From NCBI GenBank assembly GCA_018608735.1, contig JABAYZ010000064.1, forward strand, positions 396-37,836: a stretch of DNA of 37,441 nucleotides, given 5' to 3'. Both the position numbers and the translations under genes were made by a program. The DNA comes from Flavobacteriaceae bacterium. GTDB lineage: Bacteria; Bacteroidota; Bacteroidia; Flavobacteriales; Flavobacteriaceae. This document shows, piece after piece, positions 14,937 through 23,249 of this stretch. Under the pieces are notes generated by a model, which was not told where the DNA came from, searched no databases, and saw nothing but the letters and a program-made list of their open reading frames with translations. How positions within the stretch are numbered: position 1 is the first letter of the stretch; every line of letters begins with the position of its first letter.

Positions 14937-16624
14937 ATCGTATTAAATATCTGTTGTAAAATTTGTTTTGTTATTAAATAGGTTGGTTTTACACCACTTG
15001 ACCCAAGTCCACCTGACGCCAAAGTGCTTCCGGTTTCAAGAGGATTGTCACTAGCATAATATGCATATCGAACTTTTACGTTTGGATTGATACTGTGTCT
15101 TACTTTAGAGGCGGCTTGAATCGCTTTTTGATAATGTGCACCTTCCATTTCTAACCCAATAACATTCCATGTAGAATCATGGAAAAATTTCAAAAGGTCT
15201 CTATTTTGAAGCGATGTACCCAAAACAGTCACCATCGTGCCTTCAAACACCTGTAGATCTTTGGTGTCAAAATCTTCAAGAGTTAACTCATTTTTAAAAG
15301 GATAATTATCCGCTGTCCCTTCAAAAATATGAGCCGATGGAATCATAATATCGCCTTTGGACCCTTCTAAAATACCTGCTTTTCCCATTATAGAAATGGA
15401 GTCTACATTTAGATGAATATTCTTTTCTGCAGTTTTAAATGGTTTTAACAGCTCATCAATCGTTTCGTAAGCTTGTTCTCCAAATGCATAATCCATAACA
15501 ATAATCACTGGCGCATCTTTTTTAGATTTACAATCGAACGTTGTATTGGAAAAATCGACTTTGGAGGCATCAAAGATTTGAACGTCTATATTAGTTCCTG
15601 AGGTGTCCTCTATAAAAATCATACCCTCTTGCAACGCAACTTGCTTGGTTTTATTGCGAAGAGCTTGATTTTCTTCTTTACTCAGTAGTTCATATACCGT
15701 AAAAACATCGTGCTTTTTACATAACGATTTGAGCGCCTTGGAGGCGTGAAGCGTGTTCATCACGCTGTGTAAATTTGCTGAAATGATATGAATTGGACGA
15801 TTAATTAACTGCTGTTTCTGAAGCGTCTCTTTAATCGTGTTGGCCCAAGCTTCTCCATGAATATGATGGCCTAACCGTTCTCTTAGCACCGGACTAAAAT
15901 TTATGGTTCGTTTAGAATTCTCAACAATTTCCTCAATGGCACGTTTTCCTAACCAATAGATCAAGTGCAAGAAATGATCCGGTTGTTTTGGTGTTGAAAA
16001 TTGATCATAAACTTCTAAAATTTCTTCAAAAGTTCTGCCCAAGATATTCCCTGTATGGGTAATCGCTAGCTCACGTTCTTTTTGAGTCCGTTTTTTCTTT
16101 GAAAGCACGGCAGTTTCGAGCTTTATCCAATCTCTCGTCGTTGCTCCTTTATCATCAATAACAACACGTTTTGCGATTTTATGCGACTCAATAAACATGA
16201 ATGTTAAATGGGTCAAAATATCATAAATCTCAGAGCGACCCCGAGTGATCTCAATATTCATTTGCTCAAAATCAATTCGATAACAATTACGACGCCTTTT
16301 TGAAGGAACAATCACCTCAAAATGAGAGTTGCCAAAGCCTTCGGCGCTTGTTAGGTTTATTAAAAGACACTCTTCGATGCCAACAGGTAATCGGTCAACT
16401 ACATAAAGTAAACCTTCTAATTCTGTTTTATCTCCAGCTATTGAGCCATATATTTCGGGACGTAACTGCAATAATGCTTGCCGCAATGTTTCCCCAGAGA
16501 CTCCCATTGGTTTATAAAATCCCCGATTAAATAAATGACGCATCGTCAAATACAGTCGCTCAATAGCATGAGAACTTTCCTGAGCGCGAGTCCGGATTAT
16601 ATTTTTTGTTTGTGTTCGTTTCAT
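14933..16624 (-). CDS. DUF6909-type conserved protein with nucleoside-phosphorylase-like C-terminus
   Basis: A 563-residue soluble protein. I recognise it as a conserved Bacteroidota protein (DUF6909) without a settled function. The N-terminal two thirds is helical with no motif I can name. From about residue 365 the sequence resembles purine nucleoside phosphorylase/nucleosidase proteins: IMGKAGILEGSKGDIMIP (412-429) matches the glycine loop and the GDIVIP strand, GLEMEGAHY (490-498) matches the EMEGAA loop that binds ribose in MTA/SAH nucleosidase, and YYASDNPL (522-529) sits where the base-contacting SD occurs. The overall plan recalls AMP nucleosidase, but that is inference. It lies 18 nt after the GH3-like gene and overlaps the Wzz gene by 4 nt. 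Confidence 0.72.
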   Translation of the reverse strand: MKRTQTKNIIRTRAQESSHAIERLYLTMRHLFNRGFYKPMGVSGETLRQALLQLRPEIYGSIAGDKTELEGLLYVVDRLPVGIEECLLINLTSAEGFGNSHFEVIVPSKRRRNCYRIDFEQMNIEITRGRSEIYDILTHLTFMFIESHKIAKRVVIDDKGATTRDWIKLETAVLSKKKRTQKERELAITHTGNILGRTFEEILEVYDQFSTPKQPDHFLHLIYWLGKRAIEEIVENSKRTINFSPVLRERLGHHIHGEAWANTIKETLQKQQLINRPIHIISANLHSVMNTLHASKALKSLCKKHDVFTVYELLSKEENQALRNKTKQVALQEGMIFIEDTSGTNIDVQIFDASKVDFSNTTFDCKSKKDAPVIIVMDYAFGEQAYETIDELLKPFKTAEKNIHLNVDSISIMGKAGILEGSKGDIMIPSAHIFEGTADNYPFKNELTLEDFDTKDLQVFEGTMVTVLGTSLQNRDLLKFFHDSTWNVIGLEMEGAHYQKAIQAASKVRHSINPNVKVRYAYYASDNPLETGSTLASGGLGSSGVKPTYLITKQILQQIFNTI

Positions 16625-16642
16625 TAGTCAAACAAATATACG

Positions 16643-18145
16643 CTAAATAGTCTTATTAATATTAGTCAAAACCTCTGCGATCTTTCGATCATTAGATAGG
16701 CGAGGTGTTTTATTTTGTCCTCCTAGCTTACCGATCGTTTTCATGTAATTCTGAAATCCATTCTTTTTAACGGCTGTAATCTTTAACGGTTGTAAAACCT
16801 TTCCTTGAATTAAATCAAAATAATAGCTGTTTTGGTGTTGCAAAGCTTCATCAATTTGAGCTGCAAACCTTTCAAGATTAGATGGAGGATTTTCAAATTC
16901 AATGAACCACTCATGGTAAGGTAATCCATTCGTAGGCGCTATTTGAGGCGCTACAGTAAATTCACTTACACTAATTTCTGTAGCCTCTAAAGCGCTAAGA
17001 AGAGCTTGTTCTACCTCCTTAGCTATCACATGTTCGCCAAAAGCAGATATAAAGTGCTTGATACGCCCACTGACAATTACTTTAAATGGTGCCAGTGATG
17101 TGAACTGTATTGTATCCCCTATGTTATAGGCCCAAAGACCAGCATTTGTAGAGATAATCATAACATAGTTAACGCCTATTTTGACGTCTTTCAACGTCAG
17201 GCGTTGAGGAGACTTGTCGAAAAACGTGTCCGCTACTATAAATTCATAAAACATTCCTGAGTCTAACTGCAGAAGCATTCCGGGTTCGTTTTGACGGTCC
17301 TGAAACGCAAAAAACCCTTCACTAGCAGGATAAAGCTCAACGCTATCTACTTTTCTTCCGATCAAGCTTTCGAACTTTGAACGGTAAGGCTCATAATTAA
17401 CGCCTCCAAAGATAAAAAGATTAAAGTTTTTAAAAATATCACCTATTTTTTGGCCTTTTTCTTCAATGAGTTTTTCAAAATACATTTGAACCCAAGACGG
17501 AATACCTGCAATCACTGACATGTCTTCATTCAAAGTTTCCTGAACAATCGTATTTACTTTCGTTTCCCAGTCTTCAATACAGTTCGTTTCCCAAGAAGGT
17601 AATCGGTTTTTTTGAAGATACTTAGGCACATAGTGTGCGACAATCCCTGAAAGGCGACCTAGTTTTATACCGTTCTTTATTTCGAGAACCGGACTCCCTT
17701 GTAAAAAAATCATTTTTCTAGTTACAATTTTAGTGTTTCCAGTCTGATGGACATAAAGTAAAATTGCATTCTTAGCCGCTTCTATATGGCCAGTCATACT
17801 CTCTTTTGTGATCGGAATGTACTTAGCACCAGATGTTGTTCCTGAAGTCTTGGCAAAATATAACGGCTTGCCTTTCCATAAAACATCTTCTTCTCCGGCT
17901 ACAACCTTTTCTACATAGGGCTTTAAGTCCTCATAATCCCGTACGGGGACGCGTTCCACAAAGTCTTGGTGTGTATGTATATTTTTAAAATCATGATCCA
18001 TTCCAAATTGAGTCGCAGCAGCCTGAGAAATCAAAGATTGAAAAATCCGTTGTTGAGTCTCTATAGGGTTAGAGGCCCATGTGTTGATTTGATTATGAAT
18101 TTTGGCCGCATAAAGTTTTGCAGCAAATGCTTTAATTGATGGCAT
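16643..18145 (-). CDS. GH3-family acyl-acid amidosynthetase-like protein
   Basis: The 500-residue protein belongs to the GH3 branch of the adenylate-forming enzymes, known in plants for joining amino acids to jasmonate or auxin. The three nucleotide motifs are visible: KTSGTTSGAKYIPIT (99-113), LYPASEGF (271-278) and the Y340/D344 loop in WAYNIGDTI, followed by VSGRIKHFISAFGEHV. Catalysis would adenylate a carboxylic acid and transfer it to an amine. The bacterial substrate is unknown. It lies 11 nt after the M23 peptidase gene and 18 nt before the DUF6909 gene, in what seems one transcript. Confidence 0.88.
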   Translation of the reverse strand: MPSIKAFAAKLYAAKIHNQINTWASNPIETQQRIFQSLISQAAATQFGMDHDFKNIHTHQDFVERVPVRDYEDLKPYVEKVVAGEEDVLWKGKPLYFAKTSGTTSGAKYIPITKESMTGHIEAAKNAILLYVHQTGNTKIVTRKMIFLQGSPVLEIKNGIKLGRLSGIVAHYVPKYLQKNRLPSWETNCIEDWETKVNTIVQETLNEDMSVIAGIPSWVQMYFEKLIEEKGQKIGDIFKNFNLFIFGGVNYEPYRSKFESLIGRKVDSVELYPASEGFFAFQDRQNEPGMLLQLDSGMFYEFIVADTFFDKSPQRLTLKDVKIGVNYVMIISTNAGLWAYNIGDTIQFTSLAPFKVIVSGRIKHFISAFGEHVIAKEVEQALLSALEATEISVSEFTVAPQIAPTNGLPYHEWFIEFENPPSNLERFAAQIDEALQHQNSYYFDLIQGKVLQPLKITAVKKNGFQNYMKTIGKLGGQNKTPRLSNDRKIAEVLTNINKTI

Positions 18146-18156
18146 TCTAGAGGGTT

Positions 18157-19023
18157 TTAAAAGTCAATAAAAGTGGTTGGATTCAAAGGGATGCCACTAT
18201 TCCAGAGTTCAAAATGTAAATGCGGACCTGTGCTTAGCTCTCCAGAAGATCCAGAAATGGCAATAACTTCTCTAGATTTCACAAATTCTCCTTGAGATTT
18301 TGTCAGCGAAGAATTGTGCTTATATACAGAAATTAGCTCATTACCATGGTCAATAATTATGACATAACTCGCATCTGAGGTCCAAGACGCAAACAACACA
18401 TGACCATCTGCTATGGCTTTGACTGGGGTGTTTTTTGGGATAACAATGTCTACTGCATAATGCTTTTCTTTGAGGTCAAACGCAGCGCTTATAGAACCGT
18501 TAACCGGTGGAAAAAACATAAAATCTGTTGCTGTTATGGCTGTTTCAAATAAATTATATTTATCCTCATTATTGACCTTAGCCCTTAGAATCGAATCGGC
18601 TTTTGAGGGGTTTAATTCTAAAATATCAGTCTCTGATTGAGCAGCCTTAAAAATCGAGTCTTTATTAATAACAACCGCACTGATTTCTCCTCTTAGCACT
18701 CTTTTTACAGAAGCAATATAAGTATCGTTCATGTTAATCACCTGTAGTAGAGAATCGGTTTTAAAATCCAATTCTACAGCTTGTTTTTGAAGCGTTGTTG
18801 AAGAATAGCCAGGAATATATTCACGAATAGGTGTAAATGCAATAAAAACTGTAGTGATCGCAACAAGAAAAATTGCCACTAAAAACCCAAAAACAAAAAC
18901 ATTGAGACGTGTTAGCTTAAATGCTAATCGTTCTTCAAACGTATCTTCATTTAGCACCACCAAACGGTATTTATGAAGTAACTTTTTTTGAAATTTCTTT
19001 TTATTTGTTTTTTTTCTGGTCAT
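18157..19023 (-). CDS. M23-family membrane-anchored peptidoglycan endopeptidase
   Basis: The 288-residue protein has a Lys/Arg-rich cytoplasmic N-terminus, one membrane span at about residues 41-63, a periplasmic linker with heptad character, and a C-terminal LytM/M23 domain. The zinc site is intact: H188xxxD192, H236 in SVYKHN, and H268xH270 in GPHLHFE. It should cut peptide cross-links in peptidoglycan, or serve in divisome or growth control, on the periplasmic side. It is the first gene of the minus-strand run and faces away from tatA, with 117 bp between the starts. Confidence 0.9.
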   Translation of the reverse strand: MTRKKTNKKKFQKKLLHKYRLVVLNEDTFEERLAFKLTRLNVFVFGFLVAIFLVAITTVFIAFTPIREYIPGYSSTTLQKQAVELDFKTDSLLQVINMNDTYIASVKRVLRGEISAVVINKDSIFKAAQSETDILELNPSKADSILRAKVNNEDKYNLFETAITATDFMFFPPVNGSISAAFDLKEKHYAVDIVIPKNTPVKAIADGHVLFASWTSDASYVIIIDHGNELISVYKHNSSLTKSQGEFVKSREVIAISGSSGELSTGPHLHFELWNSGIPLNPTTFIDF

Positions 19024-19111
19024 TTAAAGACAAATTAAATAAAAATTAAGCGATTCATGTGTTTATAACGGACTAAAGTTTGAAATTACTCTATATTTAA
19101 AGGATAATTAT

Positions 19112-19119
19112 TAACTTTG
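19112..19119 (+). promoter_or_regulatory. Bacteroidota-type promoter -7 element for tatA
   Basis: TAACTTTG matches the TAnnTTTG -7 consensus of the Bacteroidota primary sigma factor. It is 21 nt before the tatA ATG in the divergent region between tatA and the M23 peptidase gene. A TTTG at 19079-19082 is too far upstream (29 nt) to be a convincing -33 box. Confidence 0.5.
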
Positions 19120-19140
19120 TAATCTAAAATTTATACCATT

Positions 19141-19326
19141 ATGAACACATACATGATACCTTTAGCTATCGGAGCTCCACAAATTATTTTAATTGTGGTT
19201 GTCGTTCTTTTGTTGTTTGGCGGTAAAAAAATCCCTGAACTTATGAAAGGATTAGGTGGTGGAATTAAAGAATTCAAAAAAGCCAGTCAAGAAGAAACAA
19301 AAGACGCTGAGGAAAAAAAAGATTAA
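19141..19326 (+). CDS. tatA: Sec-independent protein translocase subunit TatA/TatE
   Basis: This 61-residue protein has the complete TatA layout: a short periplasmic N-terminus, a membrane helix (IILIVVVVLLLFGGKKIPEL, about residues 15-34) with the conserved FGGKKIPEL hinge, an amphipathic helix (LMKGLGGGIKEFKKA) and a charged tail. TatA forms the pore through which folded twin-arginine precursors cross the inner membrane. tatB and tatC are not in the window. The gene stands alone on the plus strand between two minus-strand operons, and its stop is 26 nt from the stop of the convergent DUF4837 gene. Confidence 0.94.
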   Translation: MNTYMIPLAIGAPQIILIVVVVLLLFGGKKIPELMKGLGGGIKEFKKASQEETKDAEEKKD

Positions 19327-19352
19327 TTAATCCCTAGAAAAATTTGGGAGTA

Positions 19353-20330
19353 TTATTTTATAGCTATCGACCGTATGATCGCTTCTAACTCAAAAATGTA
19401 ATCGCGTTTTCCAACAGACGGTGCAAAAACAAATCCTTCTGCAATTAAATAGCGACTATTTGCTTTGTCTTCTATCCAATAATTTATAAAAGGGCCCGAC
19501 ATAAATGCATCTTTCACTTGCCAAACACTCTTAGTTTCAAAACTCGTTAAATTTGCCACCTTTGTGTCGCCAAAAAATGGTGTATACGCCTTTTCTGTAG
19601 TCATATAACTCCCCTCTACTGGACCAGGAATATGACGCTTTCCTATGGAATCACGGGTTTTAATAACGTGCTTTGCAAGATCTTCTTTGGTCATATCCTC
19701 ATCGTATGGAAGTGTATATAGCAACATATTCACTGTTCCAGTTTTAATATCTCTTCGAATCCAGAAAAAATCATCGGATTGACTCGCTATTCGATAAATA
19801 GATGGAAACTGGATGTTGATTCCTAATTGTTTGGTGATAGCTGAAGAATTAAATAGCGATTTTTTAATACGACGCTGCTTTTCCTCTATCTCTTGTGTTT
19901 TAAACGCATTTTTGATTTTGTCCTGATTGGTTATAAACTGATCGATAATCTCCTGATTGTTCATTCCACTAACCAAAACCATACGTTGAGGAGAGGCATA
20001 AGGGTTTTTGTAAAATTTTGTAGCCGCAACTTTACCTTTTTGAACTTTTAATACCAGTCGTGTGTTTTTCACAAACCCAGAAAATACCGCAGTTGGGATA
20101 TGTTGTAATGAAAACTGAGGCTCATCTTGGGGGAGTCCATATAGCGGAGCTCCTATCGTAGACCGAATACTTTCACCAACTGAAGAGTCCCACAAATCGT
20201 TAGCAATGACAACAGATAAGTTATTGATGTTTCCTGATGACTGGGGTTTATAAACCTTATCGGGGTTTGACTCATCGCAAGCGATAAAAAGTAACCCTAA
20301 GCATAGTGCTTTTAAAAATAGTCTCATCAA
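19353..20330 (-). CDS. DUF4837-family lipoprotein
   Basis: The 325-residue protein begins with a lipoprotein signal (MMRLFLKALCLGLLFIAC); C18 would be lipidated. The residues after it (DESN) are acidic, as is frequent in Bacteroidota lipoproteins, possibly those exported to the surface. The body matches what I know as DUF4837: ANDLWDSSVGESIR, PLYGLPQDEPQF, and the repeated pattern of a short domain (VYKP/FKNTRLVL, then IQFPSIYRIASQSDDFFWIRR). Function is unknown. It starts 8 nt after the lytic transglycosylase stop, so the two are likely co-expressed and may both serve the envelope. Confidence 0.75.
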   Translation of the reverse strand: MMRLFLKALCLGLLFIACDESNPDKVYKPQSSGNINNLSVVIANDLWDSSVGESIRSTIGAPLYGLPQDEPQFSLQHIPTAVFSGFVKNTRLVLKVQKGKVAATKFYKNPYASPQRMVLVSGMNNQEIIDQFITNQDKIKNAFKTQEIEEKQRRIKKSLFNSSAITKQLGINIQFPSIYRIASQSDDFFWIRRDIKTGTVNMLLYTLPYDEDMTKEDLAKHVIKTRDSIGKRHIPGPVEGSYMTTEKAYTPFFGDTKVANLTSFETKSVWQVKDAFMSGPFINYWIEDKANSRYLIAEGFVFAPSVGKRDYIFELEAIIRSIAIK

Positions 20331-20338
20331 TTTGTGTT

Positions 20339-21817
20339 TTAGTTAGAAATGATTAACGTCATTCCTGGTTTCAAGTGATTGTCCCAAATATCGTTCCAAT
20401 CTTTTAGATTTTGGATAGAAACGCCTGCTAATTTATTTGAAATACTCCAAAGCGAGTCGCCCGACTTCACTAAATAGGTTGTTTTATTGGTCGAATTTTT
20501 GGCAGTTTTTAAAGAAGTTTTGGGTATGTTAGAGGAGTCTGCAGTAGGGTTTCGAGAGTAAATCGCTAGCCGTTGCCCTATTTTTAAATCATTTGTTCTT
20601 AGCCCATTCCATTGTTTAATTTGACGCACTCTAACTCTAAACTTTCGAGCAATCTTTCCTAAATAATCGCCAGATTTAACCTCATATCTAATTTTAGAAT
20701 CAATTTTAAAAAATTGAGGTAATGGTTTTTCACGCGCTTCAAACTCCGCTTTGGCAGTCGCATAAATTTGTGTTTCATTTTGAACAAAATCACCAATTTT
20801 GGAAAGTGGGAGTCTAAGTGTGTAGGTTTTGTCGTTTAAGACCGGGATAATGTCCAACTTATATGAAGGATTTAGATATTGTAAAATTTCAATTTTGGTT
20901 TCTGTAAGCTCAGCAACTTGATCTAAAGAAATCATTTGTTTCACCTGAATCGTATCGGTTGCAATCATTGGAAGTTGATGTTTACCCTCTTGAAACCCAT
21001 GAGCTTCCGCATATTCAAATAGATAAAGCGTTGCTAAAAAGGCGGGGAGATAACCAGCTGTTTCTCGTGGCAAAAAAGGCCGGATATTCCAGTAGTTTTG
21101 ATAGCCTCCGGATCTTCTTATCGCTTTTGTCACATTTCCTGGGCCAGAATTATAGGCTGCTAACGCAAGGTCCCAGTCCCCGAATGTTTTGTAAAGTGAT
21201 TCTAGGTATTTGGCAGCGGCATTAGTAGAGCGTAAAGGGTCGCAGCGTTCATCGACATAACTGCTAACTTCAAGTCCATATTGTTTGCCCGTAGCAAACA
21301 TAAACTGCCAAAGTCCTGTAGCACCTACACGCGATTTTGCTCGCGGTTTTAAAGCAGACTCTACAACTGCCAAATATTTAATTTCTAAAGGAAGATTGTG
21401 TTTGTCTAAAACGGCTTCAAACATTGGAAAGTAATACTGACTCCGGCTGATAAGCGTTTCTGTTGAACGTTTACGGTTCTTTAAATCGCTCTTAATAACA
21501 CTTTCTAAAGTAGGGTTGTATGCTATGTTAAATGGTGTTTTTGCGTTAAGAATAGCCAATCGTTTTTTGAGTGTGTCGGTTGGTAATTCTGGATAATAAA
21601 TCGCTTCATACGACGGCTTGGAAATAGGGAGTGTATCGTACAAGGAATTCGTATACAATTCCGCATGCCAGCGTGCTTCAATTTCTTCAACAGCAGTACG
21701 ACGAAGCTGAACAGAGTCAATTATTGACGTGTTTACAGCCGTCAAGCTGTCGGTGCTTTGACCGTGCAAAAACGCAAAATTTAATATCCCTAAAATTAAA
21801 AAGACGATGCGTTTCAT
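20339..21817 (-). CDS. mltD: Membrane-bound lytic murein transglycosylase D-like, with LysM domains
   Basis: This 492-residue secreted enzyme cleaves the glycan strand of peptidoglycan to leave 1,6-anhydroMurNAc ends. A signal peptide occupies about residues 1-19. The SLT goose-lysozyme-like domain spans roughly 125-265, with catalytic E153 in VVESALKP followed by GATGLWQFM, ERCDPLRST and AAYNSGPGNV. Two LysM domains that bind peptidoglycan follow: 376-420 (EVKSGDYLGKIARKF) and 446-490 (LVKSGDSLWSISNKL). A degenerate LysM-like stretch lies near 290-335. It begins 53 nt after the pgk stop. No lipobox is visible, unlike E. coli MltD. Confidence 0.92.
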   Translation of the reverse strand: MKRIVFLILGILNFAFLHGQSTDSLTAVNTSIIDSVQLRRTAVEEIEARWHAELYTNSLYDTLPISKPSYEAIYYPELPTDTLKKRLAILNAKTPFNIAYNPTLESVIKSDLKNRKRSTETLISRSQYYFPMFEAVLDKHNLPLEIKYLAVVESALKPRAKSRVGATGLWQFMFATGKQYGLEVSSYVDERCDPLRSTNAAAKYLESLYKTFGDWDLALAAYNSGPGNVTKAIRRSGGYQNYWNIRPFLPRETAGYLPAFLATLYLFEYAEAHGFQEGKHQLPMIATDTIQVKQMISLDQVAELTETKIEILQYLNPSYKLDIIPVLNDKTYTLRLPLSKIGDFVQNETQIYATAKAEFEAREKPLPQFFKIDSKIRYEVKSGDYLGKIARKFRVRVRQIKQWNGLRTNDLKIGQRLAIYSRNPTADSSNIPKTSLKTAKNSTNKTTYLVKSGDSLWSISNKLAGVSIQNLKDWNDIWDNHLKPGMTLIISN

Positions 21818-21870
21818 TTTATAAAATCACGATTCATATTATCCGTTACGCTTTAGCCAAAGCACACAAA

Positions 21871-23058
21871 TTACTCAGATATAGCGGCAATTCCAGGAAG
21901 GGTTTTTCCTTCTAAACTTTCTAACATTGCGCCTCCTCCTGTACTTACATAGCTCACTTTATCTTCAAAGCCAAATTGCTTCACAGCCGCCACAGAATCA
22001 CCACCACCAACAAGTGAGAATGCACCGTTTTTAGTCGCCTCAGCAATTGAATCTCCTAAGGCAATCGTTCCAGAAGAAAATGTTTCCATTTCAAAAACCC
22101 CTAAAGGCCCGTTCCATAAAATAGTTTTACATTGTTGTACGACATCATGAAATATCGCTTTTGATTTTGGACCACAGTCTAAACCTTGCCAGTTTTCAGG
22201 AATTGATCTTACATCTACAACTTGTGTGTTAGCTGTATTACTAAAGTCATCGGCTGCCAATACATCTACTGGAATATGGATTTGAACATTTTTAGCTTTA
22301 GCTTTTTCAAGAATTTGAAGAGCTAATTCCATTTTATCATCTTCACAAATAGAATCTCCAACATGTCCGCCTTGTGCTTTTACAAACGTAAAAGTCATAC
22401 CACCACCAATAATCAAATGGTCAACTTTATCTAAAATATTATCTATAATGGTAATTTTAGAAGATACTTTTGCACCACCTAAAATGGCCAAAACTGGCTT
22501 TTGTCCAGTTTGCATTACTTTATCAATACTTTCAATTTCTTGAGCAAGCAATTTACCAAAGCATTTATTCTCTGGAAAAAATTGCGCAATAATTGTAGTT
22601 GATGCATGCGCTCTATGTGCTGTACCGAAAGCGTCATTGATATAAAAATCTCCTAATTTAGAAAGTGATTCTGCAAAACCTATATCGCCTTTAGTTTCTT
22701 CAGTGTGGTAGCGTAAATTTTCCAACAAAAGAACCTGACCAGGTTGTAAATCCTCTGAAGCCTTTTGAGCGTCTTCACCAATACAATCACCCGAAAACAA
22801 AACACTAACACCTAAAACTGTTTCTAGTGTACTCACAATGTGACGTAATGAAAATTCTGACTCCTGAGATTTTGGCCGACCCAAGTGAGACATTAAAATA
22901 CAACTTCCGCCGTCTTCCAAAACCTTTAAAATTGTAGGTTTAGCAGAAACAATTCTAGTACTATCAGTAACTTCAAATTGGTCGTTTAACGGGACATTAA
23001 AATCGACACGTATTAATGCTTTTGTATTTTTAAAATTTACGTTTTCTATTGTTTTCAT
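21871..23058 (-). CDS. pgk: Phosphoglycerate kinase
   Basis: Glycolytic enzyme passing phosphate between 1,3-bisphosphoglycerate and ADP. The 395-residue protein has the family signature RVDFNVPLND, the basic-patch HLGRPKS and LRYHTEE, hinge segment AILGGAKVSSKI, KAIFHDVVQQCKTILWNGPLGVFE and the nucleotide loop LVGGGDSVAAV. Length is standard and no key segment is missing. It heads a short operon with the lytic transglycosylase and DUF4837 genes and is divergent from holB. Confidence 0.98.
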   Translation of the reverse strand: MKTIENVNFKNTKALIRVDFNVPLNDQFEVTDSTRIVSAKPTILKVLEDGGSCILMSHLGRPKSQESEFSLRHIVSTLETVLGVSVLFSGDCIGEDAQKASEDLQPGQVLLLENLRYHTEETKGDIGFAESLSKLGDFYINDAFGTAHRAHASTTIIAQFFPENKCFGKLLAQEIESIDKVMQTGQKPVLAILGGAKVSSKITIIDNILDKVDHLIIGGGMTFTFVKAQGGHVGDSICEDDKMELALQILEKAKAKNVQIHIPVDVLAADDFSNTANTQVVDVRSIPENWQGLDCGPKSKAIFHDVVQQCKTILWNGPLGVFEMETFSSGTIALGDSIAEATKNGAFSLVGGGDSVAAVKQFGFEDKVSYVSTGGGAMLESLEGKTLPGIAAISE

Positions 23059-23095
23059 AACTTAGGAATAATTTTGTATAATTTTTTTAAGATTT

Positions 23096-23103
23096 CAAAG
23101 GTA
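23096..23103 (-). promoter_or_regulatory. Bacteroidota-type promoter -7 element for pgk
   Basis: Read on the minus strand the bases are TACCTTTG, a full match to TAnnTTTG. The element ends 37 nt before the pgk ATG, leaving a leader of roughly 30 nt. No obvious TTG -33 box was found at the usual distance. Confidence 0.5.
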
Positions 23104-23237
23104 AGTATTTCTTTTAGCCTATGAAATGTACACCTTAGAAAGTTGTGTCCTAACACGATAAAATTTACTGTGGGGCTGCTAATCATTTTTAGGATAGAGG
23201 GACTGTAGATTTCGTAATGAGATTCAATTAAATCTGC

Positions 23238-23245
23238 TATCTTTG
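23238..23245 (+). promoter_or_regulatory. TAnnTTTG element directly before holB
   Basis: TATCTTTG fits the Bacteroidota -7 consensus exactly but ends only 4 nt before the holB ATG at 23250. Since transcription usually starts a few bases after this element, the mRNA would be leaderless or nearly so. It may also be a chance match, with the true promoter farther upstream. Confidence 0.4.
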
Positions 23246-23249
23246 TTTT

